Assembly: GCA_025350085.1 (NCBI GenBank)
Contig: JANXYI010000134.1
Location: 1 to 9,237 of the forward strand
Source of the DNA: Deltaproteobacteria bacterium
GTDB taxonomy: Bacteria; Desulfobacterota; Desulfovibrionia; Desulfovibrionales; Desulfovibrionaceae
Direction: 5' to 3'
DNA length: 9,237 nucleotides
Part shown: in pieces, positions 1-4,591 of the stretch
How positions within the stretch are numbered: the first letter of the stretch is position 1
How the letters are laid out: each line of letters opens with the position of its first letter
Made by a program: the position numbers and the translations under genes
The notes under the pieces: generated by a model
What the model saw: the letters and a program-made list of their open reading frames with translations, nothing else
Databases searched by the model: none
Told to the model about the DNA's origin: nothing

Positions 1-1
1 C

Positions 2-1816
2 ATCAGCGGGGGCCTGCGGACTGACGGTCAGTCTGCCGGGGTCTCTCCGCTCGCCCGTGTCCAGACGGAGTTCCAGCAGGCGAGCGCCGGGCAGCTCAGC
101 CTGCGCCTGGGCGGCACCCTGGCCAGCAACCTGGACACGGCCCTGCGCCGCCTGAGTGACGCCGCCAGCTCCTTTGCCTGGCCCACCGTGGGCATCCCCT
201 TTGCCACCCAGTCGCGTTTTGCCGTGGTCCCGCCCGAACGCGCAGCCGACCTCCAGGCCACCCTGCCCGATGCCTCCGGCATCTTGCAGGAAGACAAGTT
301 CCTCTCGCGCGGGTTCACGGCCAGCAGCCCAACCAGCCTGGCCCCCGGCACCTTCACCATGAACCTCGGCTTTGGCGGCAAAACCGACAAGCTCTCGGTC
401 ACCGTCACCGCGGGCGAGACCAACAAAGAGGTGCTCCAGGCCGTGGCCGCGGCCGTGAACGGCTCCACCTTGCAGGTGGATGCATCCGTGCGCAGCCAGA
501 CCGGCGTGGGCATTCTCGGGCCGGATGTCCTGCCCACCGGCAGCTTCCTGGCGCTCTCCGTGAACCGCACCCGGGCAGACGACACGCCCACGCTCACCGA
601 CACCTCCGGGCACCTGGCCGCTGCGCTCAGCCTCACGGCCACGGCCTCGCCCGACGGCCCGGCCGAGCTGGGAGAGCACCAGCTCACCAGCCTGTCCCTG
701 GCCAGGCCCACGGTCTTCCGCAGCACAGGCTTCGACACCAACGCCCCGACCACCCTGCCCCCGGGCATCTACACCGTGGCCTATGCCGCGGGCCCCACCT
801 CGGGCAGCGTGCTTTCCGGCAGCGTGGACCTGCACGTCAACGCCGGAGACACCTGGGGCGACGTGCTGCGGCGCATGCGCACCGCCTTTGGCTCGGCCAG
901 CGCGTCCCTGGTCTCCGAGCTGGTGCCAGCAAGGCGCGTCTGGGACTCCACCACGGACGAGAAACACGCGGTGGTCGACGCGCAGGGGCTCACAATCCAG
1001 CTGAACGAGCCCAAGCCCGGCTGGCGGCTCAGCCTCTCCGGTGGCAACATCACCGGCGGCGGCTCAGGCAACATCCTTTCGGCCCTGGGCCTGAACACCA
1101 CGGCCCAGCCCGGCAGTGACGGCCGCATGGTCATCGACGGCCGCGACCAGACGCGCACGCCGGGCACGTTCATTGCCGACCAGGGCCGGGTGGTGCTCGA
1201 CCAGTCTGGCACCTTTGGCGAGATCGTGCCCGTCTCGGTCATCGAGCCGCTGAACAAGCTCTCCCAGGGGCTCACGGACGTGGTCACGGCCTACAACGGC
1301 CTGCGCGACGTCCTGACAAAAAACGCGGACCTCCTGCGCCCCGGCCTGGCCGAGGACTGGCGCCAGCCTGTGGTCAAGCAGGCCGCCAGCCTGCGCGACC
1401 TGGGCCTGGTGGAGAGCGGCCGGGACAAGCTGCTCTGGTTCCAGGCCAAGGGCCTGGTGCAGGCGCTGACCACCGACCCCGAGGCCGTGCGCCAAACGCT
1501 GCTGGGCAACGGCAAGGACGAGAAGGGCCTTCTGCCGACCCTGGCCAGCATGGCCCAGGACGAGCTCAAGGCCGGGGCCACGAGCCTGCTGCTGCCGCAG
1601 AGTTCCTTTGCGCAGCGTGACCCCTTTCTGGCCTCGCCCACGCCGCGTACCGAATCGGAAATCGAAAAGGCCAGCCAACTGCTGGACCTGCTGGACAGCG
1701 CCCCGAAGATCGCGCCGAAAAGCGCATCGGGCCTTGTCTCGGGCCTTGCCTCAGGGGCGCCGCCGCAGCCCTTCCCCTGGGAGGGCGGGCCAGGACTGTT
1801 GCGGCGCAAGGGTTGA
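2..1816 (+). CDS. FliD-like flagellar hook-associated protein (5' end outside window)
   Basis: The frame is open from the left edge to TGA at 1814-1816, giving 604 visible residues; the start is upstream. The visible N-terminus (PLARVQ near residue 16, then a leucine-rich helical stretch ending DAASSF near residue 60) resembles a FliD N-terminal domain, so few residues are probably missing. Two copies of a flagellin/hook IN-type module follow, opening with LAPGTFT (about residue 113) and LPPGIYT (about residue 252). A FliD C-domain-like part starts near residue 420 (LSQGLTDVVTAYNGL), with a DLGL...LVQALTTDPEAVRQTLLG stretch matching the FliD pattern of a late structural core. FliD caps the growing flagellar filament outside the cell. 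The C-terminal tail is Ala/Pro/Gly-rich and lacks the long heptad helix normal at the FliD end, so this may be a paralogue rather than the main cap. The flagellar family is fairly sure; the exact role is inferred. The GTG at 188 would cut off the N-domain and is not the start. Confidence 0.68.
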   Translation: MSGGLRTDGQSAGVSPLARVQTEFQQASAGQLSLRLGGTLASNLDTALRRLSDAASSFAWPTVGIPFATQSRFAVVPPERAADLQATLPDASGILQEDKFLSRGFTASSPTSLAPGTFTMNLGFGGKTDKLSVTVTAGETNKEVLQAVAAAVNGSTLQVDASVRSQTGVGILGPDVLPTGSFLALSVNRTRADDTPTLTDTSGHLAAALSLTATASPDGPAELGEHQLTSLSLARPTVFRSTGFDTNAPTTLPPGIYTVAYAAGPTSGSVLSGSVDLHVNAGDTWGDVLRRMRTAFGSASASLVSELVPARRVWDSTTDEKHAVVDAQGLTIQLNEPKPGWRLSLSGGNITGGGSGNILSALGLNTTAQPGSDGRMVIDGRDQTRTPGTFIADQGRVVLDQSGTFGEIVPVSVIEPLNKLSQGLTDVVTAYNGLRDVLTKNADLLRPGLAEDWRQPVVKQAASLRDLGLVESGRDKLLWFQAKGLVQALTTDPEAVRQTLLGNGKDEKGLLPTLASMAQDELKAGATSLLLPQSSFAQRDPFLASPTPRTESEIEKASQLLDLLDSAPKIAPKSASGLVSGLASGAPPQPFPWEGGPGLLRRKG

Positions 1817-2045
1817 GGCCGCAGGGCGGATTTCGGACCCTGGTAGCGGCAGGGGATACAGCAGGGCAAATTATTTTTGGTCCTGGGGTGAAATTTATGG
1901 GCTTTCCCTCTTGCTGTTTTGATTTGACTGCGATACTGCGGCAATAGGTCAAGGCATGCTTGGAGCGTTGCGCGCGACTTTGGGTGAGCCGCAGGCGGAC
2001 GGGACAAGGCGGGTTCCCTGTGTATTCCACGAGGAGTAGGAAGCG
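1817..2045. other. Intergenic leader of the RRM gene
   Basis: This 229-bp gap between the FliD-like gene and the RRM gene is more AT-rich at about 1868-1925 than the coding DNA around it. No clean sigma-70 promoter stands out. The best partial match is TTGCTG (1911-1916) with GATACT (1932-1937), but the 15-bp spacer is short and the fit poor. TTGAC (1924-1928) and GTCAA (1948-1952) form a spaced inverted repeat, and ACTGCG occurs twice (1927-1932, 1935-1940). If transcription starts around 1945, the RRM mRNA would have a leader of about 100 nt. No convincing terminator for the upstream gene is visible, so read-through into the RRM gene is possible. Confidence 0.35.
2031..2036 (+). promoter_or_regulatory. 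Ribosome binding site of the RRM gene
   Basis: GAGGAG lies 9 nt before the ATG at 2046, with a second AGGA at 2038-2041 closer to it. This fixes the start of the short gene and suggests strong translation. Confidence 0.7.
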
Positions 2046-2312
2046 ATGAAGTCCATTTACGTCGGCAATTTGCCTTTCAGCGCCAAGGAAGATGAGATTC
2101 GTGACCTGTTCGCCGGCTTCGGCGAGGTGCAGGTGGTCAAGTTCGTCATGGACCGCGAGACGGGCCGCTTCCGGGGCTTCGGCTTTGTGGAGATGGAGGA
2201 CGCAGGCGCCGCCAAGGCCATCGAGGCCCTGGATGGCAAGGACTACGGTGGCCGCACCCTGCGCGTCAACGAGGCCAAGGAGCGTGCTCCCCGCCCGCCC
2301 CGCCGCTACTAG
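2046..2312 (+). CDS. Small RNA-binding protein, single RRM domain
   Basis: An 88-residue protein made almost entirely of one RNA recognition motif. RNP2 is IYVGNL (residues 4-9) and RNP1 is RGFGFVEM (residues 43-50), with the aromatic residues that stack on RNA bases present (Y5, F45, F47). The alpha1 helix (about 14-24) and alpha2 helix (AAKAIEALDG, about 57-66) are in their usual places, and the fold ends with RTLRVNEAKER. A short basic Pro/Arg tail (to RRY) replaces the glycine-rich tail of many cyanobacterial Rbp proteins. Members bind single-stranded RNA in the cytoplasm; several bacterial ones are cold-induced, but the target here cannot be told. The ATG at 2046 has a strong GAGGAG site, and the gene ends in its own terminator, so it is probably expressed alone or by read-through from upstream. 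Confidence 0.93.
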   Translation: MKSIYVGNLPFSAKEDEIRDLFAGFGEVQVVKFVMDRETGRFRGFGFVEMEDAGAAKAIEALDGKDYGGRTLRVNEAKERAPRPPRRY

Positions 2313-2331
2313 ATAGAGAAGCACATTTGCG

Positions 2332-2375
2332 AAAGCCCCCGCGCCAGAGATGGTGCGGGGGCTTTGTTGTTTTAG
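2332..2375 (+). terminator. Intrinsic terminator after the RRM gene, possibly bidirectional
   Basis: Left arm 2332-2345 (AAAGCCCCCGCGCC) pairs with right arm 2352-2365 (GGTGCGGGGGCTTT), a 14-bp stem with one G-T wobble and a 6-nt loop (AGAGAT). It is followed by a T-rich run, GTTGTTTT, up to 2373. It lies 19 bp after the RRM stop codon. Read on the minus strand the same stem ends in CTTT, so it may also stop transcripts from the convergent gene whose stop codon is at 2372-2374. Confidence 0.9.
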
Positions 2376-2992
2376 CATTCAAATATGTTTTTGCTAATTA
2401 GAGACACATACTTTTCGCACAGTTCAACGGGCATGGAAATCTTTAGCGTACCTTCTTTTGAGGACTTTTCAATGACGCCCTTAAGGTAGTCACTTTTCAA
2501 TAGAAAATCATCAGAATTGTTGAGAGCAATTAACTGAATTGTACCGACCATAAATCTTGCAAAATTTTTACTATTTAAGGTGCCTTTTGCTTTTAATATA
2601 CTTGGTTCATGAATTTTTCCTTTTTCACTTTTCAAATACGATGAATGAGCTAAAAACAAATTGTCCATAAATACATTTATTGGAAACATGTGTTTGGTGG
2701 CAGACAGAAATTTGTCCGCCACTCCTATAGAGATCAGTAGCTTCATGTCGATTGTTTCTGCTGTCTTCTTAATTCCATTCAGTATGTCAATGAAACCCAT
2801 CGTGAGAAGTTCTTTGATAATAAAATCTTCCAGCTCAAAAAATTTCGGGATAAAAATATTCCACATGCTTCCATGCTTCGGCCTTTTTTTGTAGCCGAAG
2901 CATTGCCAAACCTCATTGTCAGTCAATGGCTTCGTGGCCAATGCTGCAAGAAATAGTACTAAGTCATTTATGTCAGCACGATTATCCGTCAT
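2372..2992 (-). CDS. Hypothetical AT-rich protein, unknown function
   Basis: A 206-residue protein that I do not recognise. ATG at 2990-2992 is preceded by AAGGA with a 5-nt spacer, a good ribosome site; TAA lies at 2372-2374. No signal peptide, transmembrane segment or catalytic motif is evident. It looks like a soluble, mostly helical, lysine-rich protein: an N-terminal helical part (about 8-30), a segment with paired aromatics and leucines (about 43-70), a middle helical part (about 75-115), and a C-terminal part rich in Lys and Ser. GC content is only about 30-45% on sampled lines, against about 65-70% around it, with AAA, ATT and TTT codons common; this suggests recent transfer. Its start overlaps the end of the upstream BPL_N-type gene by 11 bp, so it may be translated by coupling to it. 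An accessory role (defence, toxin or phage relic) is possible but nothing in the sequence shows it. Confidence 0.72.
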   Translation of the reverse strand: MTDNRADINDLVLFLAALATKPLTDNEVWQCFGYKKRPKHGSMWNIFIPKFFELEDFIIKELLTMGFIDILNGIKKTAETIDMKLLISIGVADKFLSATKHMFPINVFMDNLFLAHSSYLKSEKGKIHEPSILKAKGTLNSKNFARFMVGTIQLIALNNSDDFLLKSDYLKGVIEKSSKEGTLKISMPVELCEKYVSLISKNIFEC

Positions 2993-4472
2993 TGCTATCC
3001 TTGTAGAAAATACTCCAAGTCAACGGGGATGAAAGCTGAAGGAGGCTATATCGGATTACTCCCCCCCACAACCCCGCGCACAGCTCCTCCAGCATCCCCA
3101 ACAGCTCTCCGCACAGCCCGCCGATGGCCGGAGGGGTGCCGAAGAGCGCCCGGCGGGTCTCGCGCAGGCTCATGGTGAAGGCCTGGTCCGCGCCGTTTTC
3201 GCTCGGCGTGGCGCGCACGGTCATGTCCAGGCACTCGGCCAAAAGCAGGCCGGACAGCCCGGAGCAGAAGAGTTCGGCCAGCCGTGCGAAGTCCGCGCCG
3301 TGCTCCTGCCAGTAGGCCGCAGCAGGGCTGCCCTGTGCCGGGGCCGCGGCGCAGAGCGCCTCGCACACCAGCGCGTACACGCTGTTGATGCCCGGGCCGG
3401 GCAGCCCGCGCCGCCAGCCCAGGAGCCACGGGTTGCGCCAGAACAGCAGCAGGTGGCTTTCGCCCACGCTGATGGCCTGCTCCAGCGCAGCCTTGGCGTT
3501 GAGCAGCGCCGGGTCTTTCCATTGCGGCCAGCGCGGTTCGTCGCTTGTTGGGGGCTGGCCCACGTGCCAGGCTGGGATGGGGCTTGCGGAGGGCGATGGG
3601 GCCGGGCAGTCCTCGCCCGTCAATTCGCGCAGCAGGTGCGCGAACCAGGCATTGGCCTCTGGCGAATCCGGGGTCTCCAGGTGCGGGTAGGACAGCACGT
3701 AGCGGCCCTGGCCAAAGGTTCCGGTGATGACCGCTGGGCGGCCGTGCAGAAAGTCCGGCCGGATCTGCAGGCCGTAGAGGTTTTCCCAGTCGCTAAGCGT
3801 CTCCTCGGGCAAGAGCGCCAGGTTCAGGTCCGCCACCCAGAAGTCCTGGCCCAGGCCAGCGTAGCGCGCCAGCACCCGTACTTCGTCGGGTTCGTTTTTT
3901 GTCGGCGCGAACTGCGCGGGCCACCAGACAGGCGCCAGGATGTCGGCATTGACAGGCGTGGTCGGCGCGGCGGTGGAGGGGGGCAGGGTGAATGAACCAG
4001 GGGGGCAGAGGGGTTCGGCGGCGTCCAGCGCCAGCCGCACGTGGCCGGAGAGGAAATGCTGCAAGCGCCCGGCAAAGCCCATGCGGCTCCAGGGGCAGAG
4101 GTTCAGGGACTCGCCCGGCCTGGGGCTGGTGAGGGCCAGGCCCGCGCCGCCGCAGAAGCCCAGATACGCCCCGCCAGCAGCCACGAAGTCGCGGATGGCC
4201 TGCATGCCCGCGTCCCCAAGGCGCAGGGCCCGGCCGCGCGCCCAGCCGCCCGGGACAATGAGCAGATCGGGGCCGACGGATTGGCCGGAAAGGCCACTGC
4301 CGCCCTTGAAACCCCCGAAGGGGGCGAAGGGGGCGGACTTGCCAGCGAGGGTTCCCTCGGCTATGTCATGTGCGCGTAAAATGACGTGGGGTATGCCCAG
4401 CGCGCGCAAGGCGCGCAGCACCAGCACCCCCCACAGGTGCGATTCATCCCACAAGACGAAAACGCGCGCCAC
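2982..4472 (-). CDS. BPL_N / class I glutamine-amidotransferase-like protein
   Basis: A 496-residue protein from the GTG at 4472 to TAA at 2982-2984. The N-terminal part matches the biotin-protein-ligase N-terminal family (BPL_N, COG4285-like), with a flavodoxin-like amidotransferase fold: RVFVLWDESHLWG (residues 3-15), LLIVPGGWARG (70-80), and the nucleophile elbow YLGFCGGAGLA (103-113) with C107 as likely nucleophile. H264 and E266 in SYPHLETP look like the matching His-x-Glu pair. A C-terminal region (about 320-470), with LLLFWRNPWLLGW and a helical end, has no function I can name. There is no biotin ligase catalytic domain. The reaction is unknown. The GTG start is chosen because the family begins just before RVFVLWDE and a G-rich site lies upstream; the longer ATG at 4577 would run through a repeat and the valS leader. 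Residues 46-60 come from a palindromic repeat. The last 27 residues depend on a G7 tract and may not be native. Confidence 0.78.
   Translation of the reverse strand: MARVFVLWDESHLWGVLVLRALRALGIPHVILRAHDIAEGTLAGKSAPFAPFGGFKGGSGLSGQSVGPDLLIVPGGWARGRALRLGDAGMQAIRDFVAAGGAYLGFCGGAGLALTSPRPGESLNLCPWSRMGFAGRLQHFLSGHVRLALDAAEPLCPPGSFTLPPSTAAPTTPVNADILAPVWWPAQFAPTKNEPDEVRVLARYAGLGQDFWVADLNLALLPEETLSDWENLYGLQIRPDFLHGRPAVITGTFGQGRYVLSYPHLETPDSPEANAWFAHLLRELTGEDCPAPSPSASPIPAWHVGQPPTSDEPRWPQWKDPALLNAKAALEQAISVGESHLLLFWRNPWLLGWRRGLPGPGINSVYALVCEALCAAAPAQGSPAAAYWQEHGADFARLAELFCSGLSGLLLAECLDMTVRATPSENGADQAFTMSLRETRRALFGTPPAIGGLCGELLGMLEELCAGLWGGVIRYSLLQLSSPLTWSIFYKDSNDG
3061..3067 (-). repeat. G7 homopolymer tract near the end of the BPL_N-type gene
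   Basis: Seven C on the plus strand, so seven G in the coding strand. With G7 the frame runs on to 2982 and adds a tail of about 26 residues. With one more G the protein would end WGGSNPI, at the TAG at 3046-3048. With one fewer, or two more, it would stop at the TAA at 3055-3057. Confidence 0.75.
4293..4337 (+). repeat. Palindromic GC-rich element, copy A (inside BPL_N-type gene)
   Basis: The core at 4303-4325 matches the reverse complement of 4528-4550 at 19 of 23 positions. The flanks also agree: GCCAC on the left and a run of G followed by GCGG on the right. The copy can fold: CCCCC (4312-4316) pairs with GGGGG (4320-4324), inside an outer arm CCGCC (4300-4304) with GGCGG (4332-4336). 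It fills 15 codons of the minus-strand gene (residues 46-60, a low-complexity Gly/Phe/Pro stretch) without breaking the frame, at a place where related proteins as I know them seem to go straight from a short loop to the LLIVPGG strand. Confidence 0.7.
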
Positions 4473-4510
4473 TTGCCGCCCCCCAGGGTTTTCCGGGCAC
4501 CCTATCCACG

Positions 4511-4560
4511 CCCGCCCCCCCTGGCAACCCCCCCTCAGGGGCTTCAAGGGGGGATGTGGC
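4511..4560 (-). repeat. Palindromic GC-rich element, copy B (valS leader)
   Basis: This is the inverted counterpart of copy A. Read on the minus strand it begins GCCACATC, then a core (4550 down to 4528) that differs from copy A at four of 23 positions, then TTGCC and a G7 run ending GCGGG. Its plus strand can fold in two exclusive ways: CCCC/GGGG close together around 4531-4541, or CCCCCCT (4529-4535) with AGGGGGG (4547-4553). It ends 31 bp before the valS start codon. No T-tract follows, so it is not a typical terminator. Confidence 0.7.
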
Positions 4561-4581
4561 TGAGCGCGACGCCGCATTGCA

Positions 4582-4587
4582 AGGAGA
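4582..4587 (+). promoter_or_regulatory. Ribosome binding site of valS
   Basis: AGGAGA lies 4 nt before the ATG at 4592 and picks this start over the in-frame GTG at 4556, which has only repeat sequence before it. Confidence 0.8.
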
Positions 4588-4591
4588 ACTA

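Larger units (their letters stand above)
4473..4591. promoter_or_regulatory. Divergent intergenic region between BPL_N-type gene and valS
   Basis: 119 bp must hold the start signals for both directions, yet I see no good -35/-10 pair on either strand; the only AT-rich hexamer of note is TATCCA (4503-4508), without a partner at the right distance. Most of the right half is occupied by repeat copy B. No T-box-like or other known leader was recognised. Confidence 0.4.

Noticed and set aside
1835..1883. tRNA-like or structured element with GGACC/GGTCC ends after the FliD-like gene
   Set aside because: Only a five-pair outer stem and a weak inner stem form; there is no T-arm, anticodon arm or T-tract, so neither a tRNA nor a terminator is supported.
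1898..1915. Possible sigma-54 promoter (TGGGC...TTGCT) before the RRM gene
   Set aside because: The GG and GC pairs are one to two bases too far apart for a sigma-54 site, and the -24 element is poor.
3300..3995. Open frame of 231 codons on the plus strand, antisense to the BPL_N-type gene
   Set aside because: The minus-strand frame carries clear conserved motifs; this one is Arg/Gly/Ala/Gln-rich without any motif.
4473..4577. A 35-residue N-terminal extension of the BPL_N-type protein from ATG 4577
   Set aside because: It would be encoded by repeat copy B and the valS leader, has no family resemblance, and the family consensus begins right after the GTG at 4472.
4556..4591. Upstream GTG start for valS at 4556
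   Set aside because: It lacks a ribosome site, whereas ATG 4592 has AGGAGA at ideal distance.
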